From contig NZ_JAIOKB010000001.1 in assembly GCF_019898765.1 (NCBI RefSeq), positions 1,225,234 to 1,289,233 of the forward strand: a stretch of 64,000 nt of DNA. The letters are read 5' to 3'. Positions 45,282 through 54,470 of this stretch are shown piece after piece. Made by a program: the position numbers and the translations under genes. The DNA comes from Sphingomonas yunnanensis. Lineage in GTDB: Bacteria > Pseudomonadota > Alphaproteobacteria > Sphingomonadales > Sphingomonadaceae. The notes under the pieces were generated by a model. That model made no database searches and was not told where the DNA came from. It saw nothing but the letters and a program-made list of their open reading frames with translations. Within the stretch, counting starts at the first letter, position 1. The number at the start of each line of letters is the position of its first letter.

Positions 45282-48080
45282 TCAGAAGCGGACGCGAGCG
45301 CCGACCGTGACGTAGCGGCCGATCACGTCATAGTAAGGCGAGTAGAGCGAGCCCACCGGTGGTGCCTTGTCGAACAGGTTGCTCGCATTGGCGTAGACCT
45401 CGAGCGACGGCCCGCTCGTCACCGGTATGCGCGCGGCGAGCTGCAGGTCGACATAGGTGTAGGCGCCGATATGGCCGTTGGTAATGTCCTGCGTCAGATT
45501 ATACTCGCCCGGCGAGATGTAGCGCGCGCGCAGCTCGGCCGAATAGGTCTTGTCGTCATAGCCGATCGCGCCGTTGACCCGCCATTTCGGCACGCCCAGC
45601 CCGAACGAATAGCCCTGCGAGCGGACATACTCGATCTGGCTGACACCGTCGTCGGTGCTGAGCCCGTCCACCCAGGTGCCGAGCAGGCGGAAGCGCAGCC
45701 GCCCGCCGCTGTCGACCCCTAGCCGGCTGAGCGGCAGCAGGTACGACAGCTCGGCGTCGATCCCATTGGTCTGGTACTGCGACAGGTTGACGAAGGTGGA
45801 GCGGGTACGGACCAACGTGCCCGCGGCGTCGCGGTCGATACGCGAGCACAGGTCGAGGTTGCCGGCGAAGCAGCGCGTCACCAGGTCCTGCGGCGCGATC
45901 GTGGTGATCACGTCGTCGATGCTGATGTCGTAATAGTCGACCGTCAGGTTGAGCCCGGCGACCGACGCGGGCGACCAGGTCACGCCGCCGGTGAAGGTAT
46001 TCGCCACCTCCGGGCGCAGCGCGACGTTCCCGCCGCCGACGTTCTGGACGTAGACGCTCTGCCCGGTCTGCGGGTCGGTCAGGTTGTTGTAGCCGATCGT
46101 CGACTGGGTGAAGAGCTCGGAGAGGCTGGCCGAGCGGATGTCGCGCGAGTAGGTCGCGCGTCCGCGCAGCCCGGGGAAGAACTCGTTGGTGCCGCCCAGC
46201 TTGTACGACCAGATCGAGCCGGTGGTGCTATAGTCGCTGACGCGCACCGCGCCGTTGAGCTCGAGCCGGCGCAGCAGCGGCGTGTTGTGGATCAGCGGCA
46301 CCAGCAGCTCGCCGAACGCCTCCTTCACCGTGAACGCGCCCGCCAGCGGCGAGAAGCTGAACGAGGTGAAGGCGCGCGCCAGGTCGAGCGCGCCGACGCG
46401 CGTGTCGATCTGCTCCTTGCGCGCCTCGAACCCGGCGGCGAACGAGACGTCCCCCGCGGGCAGCGCGAACGGCTCGCCGCGCAGCGAGAAGCCGGTGACG
46501 TCGAGCTTGGTGGTCGAGCGCGACATCGGCGTGCCTGTGACATAGGCCGTCGCCGCGGCGGACGGCGCGCCCTCGCCAAACAGGTTGATCGGCACGCAGG
46601 CGGTGCCCGGGTCGGTCAGCGCGACGCGGCAGATCGCCTGGCCCGTGGTCGGGCTGACAATCGAGTCGACGGACTGAGCATAGTTCTGCGTCAGGATGAA
46701 GCCGGGCGTGTCGATGTTGTTCTGGAACGCGCCGTGGGTGTAATAGGCGCTCCAGCGCAGCCGGGTGCCGATCGTACCGTCCAGGGCCAGCGTCGCCTGC
46801 GTGGTCTCCCGCTCGAAGTCGATGGTCGAGTAGGCGAAGTCGTTGTTGAAGCGACCGAGGAAGAAGCTCGTCTGCCCCGCCGCGGCCATCTGCTCGCGCA
46901 CCGCCGCCGGGAGGAAGGCGTTGTCCCTGCCGATCCGCAGCCCGCTGGTGGCACTGCTACGGTTGTGATCACCGAACCAAATATAGTCGTTGTACATGCG
47001 CGAGTGGCGCACCTCGGCGGTGGCCTTTACCGCGTCCGATAGCTCGTAGCTGACGCGCGCCAGGCCATTGTAGCGGCGCTGCGGCGTCACCAGCGGGCTG
47101 AGGTCGTCGTTGGACGGCCCCTCGCCGCCGATGGAGTTGGTGCCGCGCACGGTGCCGCCGTCGAAGCGGCGCAGCGTGCCGTCCGGGTTGAAGGCGTTGC
47201 CGGCGAGCACGCCCGACATGATCAGCCCGCCATAGGCGGCGTTCGAGAAGCCGACGTCGGGCGCGAGCACGAAGCGCCCGGCGCCGTCGGCCACGGTGGC
47301 CCAGCGGCCGATCCGCGGCCGGCTGACCTTGGGCACCACGCCGTCATTGTCGAGATACTCGCCGCCGACCAGCACGTGGCCGCGCCCGCCCGCGAACGCG
47401 GCGCCAAACGCGCCCTCGAAGCGGCGCTCGGCGGCGTCGTTGAACGAGGAGATGCCCGCCTGCGCGCCGAGCCGCAACCCGTTGAAACGATCGTCGATGC
47501 TGACGTTGACCACGCCCGCGACCGCGCCGGAGCCCCAGGCAGCCGAGGCGCCGCCGGTGACCACGTCGACGCTCTTGATCAGCACTGTCGGGATCGTGTT
47601 GAGGTCGTTGTCGCTGGCGAAGCGGCGCCCGTCGAGCAGCACCAAGGTGCGGCTGGTACCGAGGCCGCGCAGGTCGACCGGGGCGGTGCCCGCGCCGGTG
47701 TTGGTGCCGGTGGTCTGCGCCGAGGTGGTGGCGCGGAACTGCGGCAGGTCGTTGAGCGCTGCCGCGACGTTGGGCCGGCCGCCGACGCTCAGGTCGGTCG
47801 CGGTGACCCGCAGCGTGGGCGTGGGCGCGTCATAGCCGGCGCGATCGATGCGCGAACCGGTGACGACCACGTCCTGCCCGGCGGCATCACGCTGGTCAAG
47901 CGCGCTCGCCTGGTCGGGCGTGGCGGTGGCCGAGGTGGCGGCCGGATCGATACCGGCATCGCCGGCGGTCGCCGCCGGAACGGCCGATTGCCCGAGAGCC
48001 GGCGCGACAAGCGTGGCGGACAGCGCGAACGCGCTGCCGCCCGCCGCGAGCGCGCGGCGGAACAAATTCACGTACAACAT
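45282..48080 (-). CDS. TonB-dependent outer-membrane receptor, upstream of the S9 peptidase
   Basis: The 932-residue receptor has a signal peptide (ending APALGQ), a DVVVTGSRI TonB box, a plug domain (NDLPQFRATTSAQTTGTNTG, VDLRGLGTSRTLVLLDGRRF, KSVDVVTGGASAAWGSGAVA) and a barrel that ends VTVGARVRF. The plug type (LVLLDGRR, SVDVVTGGASAAWG) is the large-substrate receptor group common in sphingomonads and often tied to peptides or glycans. ATG 48080 is preferred to the TTG at 48086 because of GGGG 8 nt upstream. The adjoining peptidase suggests a peptide substrate (inference). Confidence 0.9.
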   Translation of the reverse strand: MLYVNLFRRALAAGGSAFALSATLVAPALGQSAVPAATAGDAGIDPAATSATATPDQASALDQRDAAGQDVVVTGSRIDRAGYDAPTPTLRVTATDLSVGGRPNVAAALNDLPQFRATTSAQTTGTNTGAGTAPVDLRGLGTSRTLVLLDGRRFASDNDLNTIPTVLIKSVDVVTGGASAAWGSGAVAGVVNVSIDDRFNGLRLGAQAGISSFNDAAERRFEGAFGAAFAGGRGHVLVGGEYLDNDGVVPKVSRPRIGRWATVADGAGRFVLAPDVGFSNAAYGGLIMSGVLAGNAFNPDGTLRRFDGGTVRGTNSIGGEGPSNDDLSPLVTPQRRYNGLARVSYELSDAVKATAEVRHSRMYNDYIWFGDHNRSSATSGLRIGRDNAFLPAAVREQMAAAGQTSFFLGRFNNDFAYSTIDFERETTQATLALDGTIGTRLRWSAYYTHGAFQNNIDTPGFILTQNYAQSVDSIVSPTTGQAICRVALTDPGTACVPINLFGEGAPSAAATAYVTGTPMSRSTTKLDVTGFSLRGEPFALPAGDVSFAAGFEARKEQIDTRVGALDLARAFTSFSFSPLAGAFTVKEAFGELLVPLIHNTPLLRRLELNGAVRVSDYSTTGSIWSYKLGGTNEFFPGLRGRATYSRDIRSASLSELFTQSTIGYNNLTDPQTGQSVYVQNVGGGNVALRPEVANTFTGGVTWSPASVAGLNLTVDYYDISIDDVITTIAPQDLVTRCFAGNLDLCSRIDRDAAGTLVRTRSTFVNLSQYQTNGIDAELSYLLPLSRLGVDSGGRLRFRLLGTWVDGLSTDDGVSQIEYVRSQGYSFGLGVPKWRVNGAIGYDDKTYSAELRARYISPGEYNLTQDITNGHIGAYTYVDLQLAARIPVTSGPSLEVYANASNLFDKAPPVGSLYSPYYDVIGRYVTVGARVRF

Positions 48081-48232
48081 CAACAAACCCCTTCGCGTGG
48101 CCGCTTGCGCGGCGCGTCGTCGTTCTCCCTGCGGAAAGCCCGGTGGCGGGCGGTGCGGCCGCGTGGCGGCGCGCGGCCGGGCATGGTGACGGCGTGCCCG
48201 ACCGCATCGCGAGATGCTCGGACGAGCTTATC

Positions 48233-48258
48233 TGTCACCGCTCCCGATCTGTGTGACA
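48233..48258. promoter_or_regulatory. Inverted repeat between the LysR gene and the TonB receptor
   Basis: TGTCAC at 48233-48238 and GTGACA at 48253-48258 form a perfect 6-bp inverted repeat around 14 nt, about 150 nt upstream of the receptor start. Size and position are compatible with a LysR-type binding site; direct evidence is lacking. Confidence 0.35.
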
Positions 48259-48333
48259 CGTTCTTGCGTCGATCGGGTCGAAAGGGAAAGACTATTGTCC
48301 GATGTTTTCCTGGTCGCACGCCATAGCCGCGCG

Positions 48334-49230
48334 CTATAGGCCTAGGTCTGTCGCGAGGCTGGCAACCAGATGGTCAAGGAAGGTCGCCGCCAACGCGCCA
48401 GGCGGTCGGTTCTCGGGATAGAGGGCGTAGACGTCGAACGCGACTGGGGGATCGAGCGGACGGCTCTCCAGCCCCTGCGCCACCGCGGTGCGCGCAGTGT
48501 AGCTGTCTACCACGGTCACGCCGACGCCTGCCTCGACGAGCGCGGCGGCGACGAAGAAGGTGCGCGCCGCGGCGACCTCGTCGAGCTGCACGTCGTGCTG
48601 CTCCAGGGCTGCGAGCAGCATCTGTCCCTGCGGACCGCTGTCGACGGTCGAGACGAAGGGCAGGCCGCTGAGCCGGTCGAGTGGCACGCGCGCGGGCGGG
48701 TCGCGCAGCGCTCCGGCGCGGTAGAGGAGCACCATCTCGCCGCGGCCGACTCGCAGGCTCTGCAACGCCGCACCGCGCGGGCGGTGATAGCTGATCACGA
48801 TATCGCTCTCGGCCTCGAGCAGGTTGCGCGCGATATCGGCAGTGTGGATGGTGTGGAGCTCGAAGCGCACCTCGCGATGGCGCTCGAGGAAGCGCGCCAC
48901 CGCTCGCGGGACCGCGCCTAGCCCGAGCGAGGGCAAGGTCGACAGTCGCAGCGTGGTGTCGCGGCCGCGTCGCAGATTGTGCGCGCGCTGCTGCATCAGA
49001 TGGACGCCTTCCTGGATCGCGGCTGCATCGTCGAACAGCGCGTGCGCGTCGGCAGTGGGCACCATCTTGCCCTTGATCCGCTCGAACAGCGGAAAGCCGA
49101 GCACCTGCTCGGCGTGTTGCAGCACCTTAGTGACGGATGGCTGCGACACGTGGAGCGCGCGAGCCGCCGCGCTGACCGACCCGGCCGAGTAGACCGCGTG
49201 GAATACCTCAATATGTCGCAGGCGCATCAT
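48334..49230 (-). CDS. LysR-family transcriptional regulator
   Basis: The 298-residue protein has the LysR helix-turn-helix (MRLRHIEVFHAVYSAGSVSA, then AARALHVSQPSVTKVLQHAE and LFERIKGKMVPT) and a periplasmic-binding-protein-like effector domain (about 92-295). It is encoded directly upstream of the TonB receptor/S9 peptidase pair in the same direction, so it probably controls that pair in response to an imported compound. ATG 49230 and ATG 49227 are both possible starts. Confidence 0.87.
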   Translation of the reverse strand: MMRLRHIEVFHAVYSAGSVSAAARALHVSQPSVTKVLQHAEQVLGFPLFERIKGKMVPTADAHALFDDAAAIQEGVHLMQQRAHNLRRGRDTTLRLSTLPSLGLGAVPRAVARFLERHREVRFELHTIHTADIARNLLEAESDIVISYHRPRGAALQSLRVGRGEMVLLYRAGALRDPPARVPLDRLSGLPFVSTVDSGPQGQMLLAALEQHDVQLDEVAAARTFFVAAALVEAGVGVTVVDSYTARTAVAQGLESRPLDPPVAFDVYALYPENRPPGALAATFLDHLVASLATDLGL

Positions 49231-49372
49231 GCCATCATCACGTTGGCGTGGTGTTGCACGGCTTGATCGATGTCAACGCCGGCTGCCGTGTGCTCTCACA
49301 CGCTATCGTCCCCGCAACGGCGCCATGAAAGCTAATTCGCTCGAACGCATTGGTATGAGCTCAGATCAGGGA

Positions 49373-49440
49373 GACCCAATGTCGGCCATCCGGAGCCAAC
49401 TGCTCGGAGCCTAACTCAGGCCATCAGTTCATGTCGATGA
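49373..49440 (-). repeat. Dispersed intergenic repeat, copy 8 (degenerate)
   Basis: GACCC at 49373 and TTCAT at 49428 are 55 nt apart. The first block reads GACCCAATGTCGGCCATCC, one base off the GACC/GGTC pairing; the middle has drifted. It lies right behind the MFS gene stop at 49451, in that gene's sense. Confidence 0.55.
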
Positions 49441-49450
49441 AGCTCATGGG

Positions 49451-50596
49451 TCAGCCTGCACGATCTGACGAACGGGTCGCGGCAGCGGCACTCAGAGGCA
49501 CGAGGCAGACGAGGCCGGCCAACATCCAGAACGCTCCAGGCAAGCCGACCGCCTCTGCCACGAAGCCGATCCCGGCAGGTCCAGCGAGGATGCCGGCGTA
49601 GCCGATCGTCGTCACGGAGGCGACCGCGAGGCTAGGCGGCATCGCGCTTTGCGCGCCGGCCTGTCGGAACAGCACAGGTACGGTGTTGGAGGCTCCTAGT
49701 CCGATCAGGAGAAAGCCTAGAAGGGCGATCGGCGCGATCGGCGCGGTGAGTAGGACAAGGTAGCCGACGATCGCGAGGACACCACCGACGAGCATCGTTT
49801 TCCGATCGCCAAGGCGCGAGACAACGGCATCGCCGGTGAGACGGCCGGCGGTCATGGCGACGGCGAAGACGCTGTAACCGAAGCCGGCTTGAGCCGGTTC
49901 GACGAGATTTTGGCTGGTCAGCAGCAGCGCTCCCCAGTCGAGTATCGCTCCTTCGGTGAGAAAGGTGATCGCGGTAAGCAGCGCCAGCAGCACCACGATG
50001 CCTCGAGGCACGACGAACGCCGGCGCGTCATCGACCTTCGGGGTGACGATCAGCCGCGATGCGGCAAACAGCAACGCGGCGAGCATCAGAGCCGAGGCCA
50101 GAACAGTACCCAGAACAGCCCCTACCCTGGCCGAGAGCGCGAGCGTCATGAGCGTGGCGCCGACGAAACCACCTACGCTGAAGAGCCCGTGAAAACCCGA
50201 CATCAGCGGCCTGCCGGCTCGCTTCTCAACCTCCACGGCATGGACGTTCATGCCGACCTCGATCACGCCGAGAGAGGCACCGAAGACGAGCAGGACCGCG
50301 CCCATGATCCAGATGCTCGGCGCGAGCGAGAGGAATGGCAGGGCGACCGTCATCCCGACGCCTCCTGCCAGGACGGCAGGCTTAGCGCCGAGCCGAGACG
50401 TCAGCGGACCTGCGAGTTGCATCGCGACGACGGATCCGAGGCCCAGGCAGAGAAGCAGCAGCCCGAGCGACGCATCGCTGATGCCGAGGCGCGACTTGGC
50501 GACTGGGACCAGCGGCGCCCAACACGCCAGGCCGAAGCCGGAGACGAAAAAGGCTATGCGCGTCGCGAGGCGCGATCCGGCGGCTTGCTTTGTCAC
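49451..50596 (-). CDS. MFS transporter, 12 helices
   Basis: The protein (381 residues from GTG 50596) has twelve hydrophobic segments and the motif-A-like LTSRLGAKPAVLAGG after TM2 and VVSRLGDRKTMLVGG in the second half. FFVSGFGLACWAPLVPVAKS and the GVIEVGMNVHAVEVEKRAGR region with SGFHGLFSVGGFVGA are typical of the FucP/YbjJ-like branch. The substrate is unknown. The upstream frame to 50701 reads the regulator gene out of frame, hence the GTG. It lies 16 nt after the DeoR-type gene, so they form a regulator-transporter unit. Confidence 0.82.
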   Translation of the reverse strand: MTKQAAGSRLATRIAFFVSGFGLACWAPLVPVAKSRLGISDASLGLLLLCLGLGSVVAMQLAGPLTSRLGAKPAVLAGGVGMTVALPFLSLAPSIWIMGAVLLVFGASLGVIEVGMNVHAVEVEKRAGRPLMSGFHGLFSVGGFVGATLMTLALSARVGAVLGTVLASALMLAALLFAASRLIVTPKVDDAPAFVVPRGIVVLLALLTAITFLTEGAILDWGALLLTSQNLVEPAQAGFGYSVFAVAMTAGRLTGDAVVSRLGDRKTMLVGGVLAIVGYLVLLTAPIAPIALLGFLLIGLGASNTVPVLFRQAGAQSAMPPSLAVASVTTIGYAGILAGPAGIGFVAEAVGLPGAFWMLAGLVCLVPLSAAAATRSSDRAG

Positions 50597-50612
50597 GGAG
50601 GCTTCCAGTCTG

Positions 50613-51401
50613 TCAGATACTCGGGCTGGCGTGTGACTCGGCTCGCACAACCTTGCCGCCAGCCAGGCGGAGGTCTTCGACGGCCTCGGCTGGCGCGTCA
50701 TGCTCGACGATGATGCTACCGACAGCGCTTAACTCGGCGACACGGTGCGGCGCACGGGCTGTCATCTTGTCGGTCGTCGCCAGGATGAGGGTGCGGCGAC
50801 TTCGTGATACTAGCGCTCGCTTGAACGTAGCGTCGGCTGGATCGAGCGCACTCACCCCGCCCGCAGCGGACAGGGAGCATACGCCCAGGAAGCACGTGTC
50901 GATGTTCAGCCGCGCGACCGCTTCCAGCGCGATGCCGTCGATGGCTCCACCGATCACCGCATCGACCTGGCCGCCTACCATGTGGATGTGAACATCACCC
51001 CGCGCCGCGAGCCTTGAGGCTATCTCGATCGAACTGGTGGCGACGATCAGGTCGGAGTCACGGGGCAATTCGTCGGCGATGATGAGGCTGGTGCTGCCGT
51101 TATCCAGGAAAACGAAGCTGCCTGGCGCGACGAGAGGCGCAGCCGCCTTGGCGAGGGCGCGCTTCTGCGCCAGATCGCTCTGGACGCGATCCTTCATCGG
51201 CGTGGTTCCGGGGGCAAGCGGGAGAGCACCTCCGTAGACCCGGCGACATAACCCGGCTGCGGCTAAGGCACGCAGATCCCGCCGGATCGCATCTTCGGAT
51301 ACGTTGAACTCAGTGGCGAGCGCGATCGAGCTCACCTGCTGACCGGCGGCAAGGCGGGCTGCGATCGCATCACGGCGGGCTAAAGGCAGGTCGCTTGGCA
51401 T
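50613..51401 (-). CDS. DeoR-family transcriptional regulator
   Basis: The 262-residue protein has the DeoR helix-turn-helix (RRDAIAARLAAGQQVSSIAL, then EFNVSEDAIRRDLRALAAAG) and a sugar-phosphate-sensing C-domain (FVFLDNGSTSLIIADELP, DTCFLGVCSLSAAGGVSALD, FKRALVSRSRRTLILATTDK). Family members bind phosphorylated sugars and repress catabolic genes. AGGAG precedes the ATG closely. It heads the unit with the MFS transporter and may control uptake of the sugar concerned. Confidence 0.87.
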   Translation of the reverse strand: MPSDLPLARRDAIAARLAAGQQVSSIALATEFNVSEDAIRRDLRALAAAGLCRRVYGGALPLAPGTTPMKDRVQSDLAQKRALAKAAAPLVAPGSFVFLDNGSTSLIIADELPRDSDLIVATSSIEIASRLAARGDVHIHMVGGQVDAVIGGAIDGIALEAVARLNIDTCFLGVCSLSAAGGVSALDPADATFKRALVSRSRRTLILATTDKMTARAPHRVAELSAVGSIIVEHDAPAEAVEDLRLAGGKVVRAESHASPSI

Positions 51402-51839
51402 GCTCCTGATCTAACGCCAGCAAGCTCTTGCGCAAGATAGATCAGGCATTATCGTGCAACACCATGCGAGGCAGGCTCTAAAAGGCTGGTTCGAGCCATG
51501 CCAACGCAGGGCTATTCGTGCCCCCCGAACAGGTAGTATTGCATATCGTGCACCAACCATGCATAACCGCGCATGCAAGCGTTGTAATACCTACGCGACA
51601 GGGCTGACGCTCTCGGCATCGATCGCATTCGATAAAGCCAGCGTGGAATGCTAATAGGGCAACGACACGCCCGCGATCTTTGCCGGGCATCTCCGCGTCG
51701 CAAGGTTGGATGCAGGTTCCGCACGAAACTCAAACTCTCGAGCCTCGCACCCACCTTCAGGATGGTCGACCGCGCCAGCCAGCTTCCAACAATCCGCACA
51801 TTGATTTTAGCATGCCTTCAAAGGACCACAGCTGAGTGA
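51402..51839. other. Region without a recognised gene
   Basis: About 440 bases upstream of the DeoR gene and behind the AraC gene. It is less GC-rich than the surroundings. One minus-strand frame (51512-51799) is open but has no family features and no ribosome-binding site, so I do not call it. Confidence 0.4.
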
Positions 51840-51905
51840 GACCCAATAGCCGCCGTTCCGCGCTCCTAGATCGCTAACCGAAAGCGGACGCTGGTTCATG
51901 ATGAC
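51840..51905 (-). repeat. Dispersed intergenic repeat, copy 9 (degenerate)
   Basis: GACCC at 51840 and TTCAT at 51895 are 55 nt apart, but the bases between have drifted strongly. The element covers the last nine codons and the stop (51874) of the AraC-type gene, so it supplies that protein's extreme C-terminus. Confidence 0.45.
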
Positions 51906-52893
51906 GCTGCGGGTCACCCGCAGGCTCGTTCTCGAACAGCTGTCGTCGCGCGTACATGGTCGGCGTTGCACCGACATGCCGCGAGAAGGCGACACTGAAG
52001 GTGCTGGCGGAGCTATAGCCGACCTTCCGGGCGATCTCGGCGACGGCGAGCTTACCCTCCTCGAGCGATCGCTTCGCGAGCACCATCCGCCAGTGCAGCA
52101 GATATTCCATCGGCGCCATGCCTACGGTGTGCCGAAAGCGCTCGAAAAAGGCCGAACGCGACATCGCTGCGGTCTTGGCTAGCCGGGGCACGTCCCACGT
52201 GGCGCTCGGTTGTTCATGGATCGCACGGATCGCTCCCGCGACCTTCTCATCACTCAGTCCACGCAGGATGCCCGAAGGGTGATGCGGACCGGAGGAGCGG
52301 AGCGCCTCGATGAACAACACTTCCATGAGCCGAGCGAGCACAACGTCACGCCCTGCCCTCCCGCCCCTCGATTCCTCAACCGCCATTTGTATCAGGGTGG
52401 TGAGGCGCGGCTCGCCGCGCGCGTGGATCAATGAGGGGAGGAGCGAAACGAGCAACCCGGCATCTGGTGACCCGAAGCCGCACGAGCCGACCAACATGCG
52501 AACGCTGGGCTCATCAAGCTGGTCGCCGAGGCGGAAGACGTTAGGCCGGATCTCCACTGGCAGGCTGTCGCGGGCCGTCGAGGGCAGGTCGCTCACGCTG
52601 GACGAGGTAAAGTCATAGGCGGCGGGGATCAGCACGAAGTCGCCGCTCTCGATCAGGAGCGGCGCATGCCCTGAGATGTCGAGCCGCACGGCGCCTTCGA
52701 GCGCGGCGAAGAAAAAGGCGCGGCCGTCCGCCGCCCTGCGGATCCGCCACGTCCCTGCCGCCTCGACGAGCTTGGCGAACGACAGGTCGGGCTGGAGCAG
52801 GCCGACGACCTGCGTGAGAGGATCAGTCAACTTCGGACGCTCGCCAAACAGATGCGGACGCACAAACGTAGCAGATCCGTGCGTGAACGCCAT
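51874..52893 (-). CDS. AraC-family transcriptional regulator with cupin domain
   Basis: The protein (339 residues from ATG 52893) has an N-terminal cupin sensor (about 40-190; LLIESGDFVLIPAAYDFTSS) and a C-terminal AraC domain with two helix-turn-helix units (WDVPRLAKTAAMSRSAFFER; LAVAEIARKVGYSSASTFSV, then FSRHVGATPTMYARR). The ATG leaves just 30 nt to the divergent SDR gene; a TTG at 52830 (start LTDPLTQVVGLLQP), where family homology begins, would leave a normal 93-nt promoter region and may be the true start. It probably activates the divergent SDR gene. Confidence 0.82.
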   Translation of the reverse strand: MAFTHGSATFVRPHLFGERPKLTDPLTQVVGLLQPDLSFAKLVEAAGTWRIRRAADGRAFFFAALEGAVRLDISGHAPLLIESGDFVLIPAAYDFTSSSVSDLPSTARDSLPVEIRPNVFRLGDQLDEPSVRMLVGSCGFGSPDAGLLVSLLPSLIHARGEPRLTTLIQMAVEESRGGRAGRDVVLARLMEVLFIEALRSSGPHHPSGILRGLSDEKVAGAIRAIHEQPSATWDVPRLAKTAAMSRSAFFERFRHTVGMAPMEYLLHWRMVLAKRSLEEGKLAVAEIARKVGYSSASTFSVAFSRHVGATPTMYARRQLFENEPAGDPQRHHEPASAFG

Positions 52894-52923
52894 CTGGTGC
52901 AGTGCATAACGACAGGAGCTTTG

Positions 52924-53670
52924 ATGCCGACCATATTGATCACCGGGTGCTCTTCGGGCTTCGGGCTGGAAGTCGCCCGCCACTTCGCGGCGCGCGACTG
53001 GGACGTGATCGCGACGATGCGGCATCCGCGGGAGGATGTGCTGCCCCCGTCAGGGCGCCTTCGCGTGCTGCCGCTCGACGTGACGGATGCCGCCAGCATC
53101 GCGGGTGCGATCGCCGAGGCGGGTCCGATCGACGCTCTCGTCAACAATGCCGGCATCGGCTTCCTCAACGCGCTGGAAGGCACGCCGATCGAGGTTGCGC
53201 GTCAGATCTTCGAGACCAACACGCTCGGCACGATCGCGATGATGCAGGCGGTGCTGCCGCAGATGCGAGAACGGCGCGACGGCGTGATCGTCAACGTGAC
53301 CTCGTCGGTGACCTATCGCGCGCTGCCGCTATTGTCGGTCTACGCCGCGAGCAAGGCGGCGGTGAACGCTTTCTCCGACAGCGTCGCGCTGGAGCTCGAG
53401 CCGTTCAACGTTCGCGTTCGCGTCGTGCTGCCAGGCCGTGCGCCGACGACGCGCTTTGGTGATAATGCCCGCGCCGCCATGCCCGGCGGCTTCCCCGAAC
53501 CGTATCTGCCGCTGGTAGAACAGGTGATGGCTGGCTGGCAGCAGGACACGGGGCCGACCACCTCATCTGAGGACGTCGCCGATGCAATTTGGCGCGCGGT
53601 GACCGAGAAGGGGGGACGCGCGCACTTGCCGGCAGGTGCCGACGCGGTCGCCTGGTCACAGGCGAGCTAG
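52924..53670 (+). CDS. Short-chain dehydrogenase/reductase, divergent from AraC gene
   Basis: A classical SDR of 248 residues: TILITGCSSGFGLEVARHFA for cofactor, NNAG in ALVNNAGIGFLNAL, Ser in VNVTSSVTYRAL and YxxxK in VYAASKAAVNAF. AGGAG stands 5 nt before the ATG. AraC/SDR divergent pairs of this type are frequent and the SDR is usually the target of the regulator. The substrate is unknown. Confidence 0.87.
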   Translation: MPTILITGCSSGFGLEVARHFAARDWDVIATMRHPREDVLPPSGRLRVLPLDVTDAASIAGAIAEAGPIDALVNNAGIGFLNALEGTPIEVARQIFETNTLGTIAMMQAVLPQMRERRDGVIVNVTSSVTYRALPLLSVYAASKAAVNAFSDSVALELEPFNVRVRVVLPGRAPTTRFGDNARAAMPGGFPEPYLPLVEQVMAGWQQDTGPTTSSEDVADAIWRAVTEKGGRAHLPAGADAVAWSQAS

Positions 53671-53681
53671 GGCAACCAGAC

Positions 53682-53703
53682 GGGCCCGCAGCCTTGTGGG
53701 CCC
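53682..53703 (+). terminator. GC-rich hairpin after the SDR gene
   Basis: GGGCCCGCA and TGTGGGCCC form a stem of nine positions with one mismatch and a 4-nt loop, 12 nt after the SDR stop. There is no T run behind it, so factor-independent termination is uncertain. Confidence 0.5.
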
Positions 53704-53771
53704 GCTCACCAATGCACGCGCGACGCCCGTCGCGCCTGATTTCGCCAACCTTTGAGCGTGCTGGATAAATC

Positions 53772-54368
53772 CTATAGGTCTGATCGCCAGTCCGAGAACC
53801 CGCTGGAGATCGCCGCATCGATCGTGTCTCTTGGCACGCCATCGCGTGCCATGATCGAAATACCCAGGAGCAAGCCGTCAAGCAGCGCGGCGACACCGTC
53901 CGGCTCGACCCCCGGCTTAAGCTCGCCACTGGCGAGCGCCTCCCGGACACATTGGCCTATCAGCGCCCGGTTGCGGGCGCGCTCGTCAGCGGTCAGCGCG
54001 TTTAACCCCCCTGTAGCCGCCGTCATCGCAGACAGACCGATGAGGCAGCCGCTTGGATGCGACGGATCGCACTGCATCGCCGCCGTTCGTCGCAGCGCGA
54101 CCTCAAGCCGCTTTCGTGGTGGTAGTGCGGGGTTGACGAGATCGTCGGACACGCGACCGTGCTCGACGAGGTAATAAGCGACAGCGTCCCGGTACAGCTG
54201 CTCCTTCGACTTGAACGCCGCGTAGAAGCTCGCTTTCGATAGGCCACCCATGGCCTTGAGCAGCTGCTCAAGCGAGACAGCGTCGAAACCATGCTCCCAG
54301 AACAGATGTGTCGCGGCGCGCAGCGCCGCATCCCGGTCATATTCACGCGGACGGCCGGTGCGCGGCAT
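53772..54368 (-). CDS. TetR-family transcriptional repressor, divergent from MFS gene
   Basis: The 198-residue protein has an N-terminal TetR domain (AALRAATHLFWEHGFDAVSL, then LLKAMGGLSKASFYAAFKSK) and a C-domain of the AcrR/YxaF-like type with the conserved HPSGCLIGLSAM segment. GGGAGGAG precedes the ATG. It is transcribed away from an MFS exporter gene, which it probably represses. Confidence 0.87.
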   Translation of the reverse strand: MPRTGRPREYDRDAALRAATHLFWEHGFDAVSLEQLLKAMGGLSKASFYAAFKSKEQLYRDAVAYYLVEHGRVSDDLVNPALPPRKRLEVALRRTAAMQCDPSHPSGCLIGLSAMTAATGGLNALTADERARNRALIGQCVREALASGELKPGVEPDGVAALLDGLLLGISIMARDGVPRDTIDAAISSGFSDWRSDL

Positions 54369-54410
54369 AGCCTGATCTCCTCCCTTTTAGAATAGGCGGT
54401 CTACAAGTCG

Positions 54411-54440
54411 TTGACAATGGCACGCCATCGGCCGCAATTA
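54411..54440 (+). promoter_or_regulatory. Possible promoter of the MFS gene
   Basis: TTGACA at 54411-54416 is a full -35 match and CAATTA at 54435-54440 a weak -10 at 18-nt spacing, 31 nt before the MFS start. GGTCT at 54399 and AGACC at 54442 form widely spaced inverted arms on either side, which might be part of the TetR site. Confidence 0.35.
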
Positions 54441-54470
54441 CAGACCCAACGGTCCATATGTGAGGGTTCG

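Noticed and set aside
51512..51799. 95-codon minus-strand frame in the DeoR/AraC gap
   Set aside because: No ribosome-binding site, no recognisable family, Arg/Ser-rich composition.
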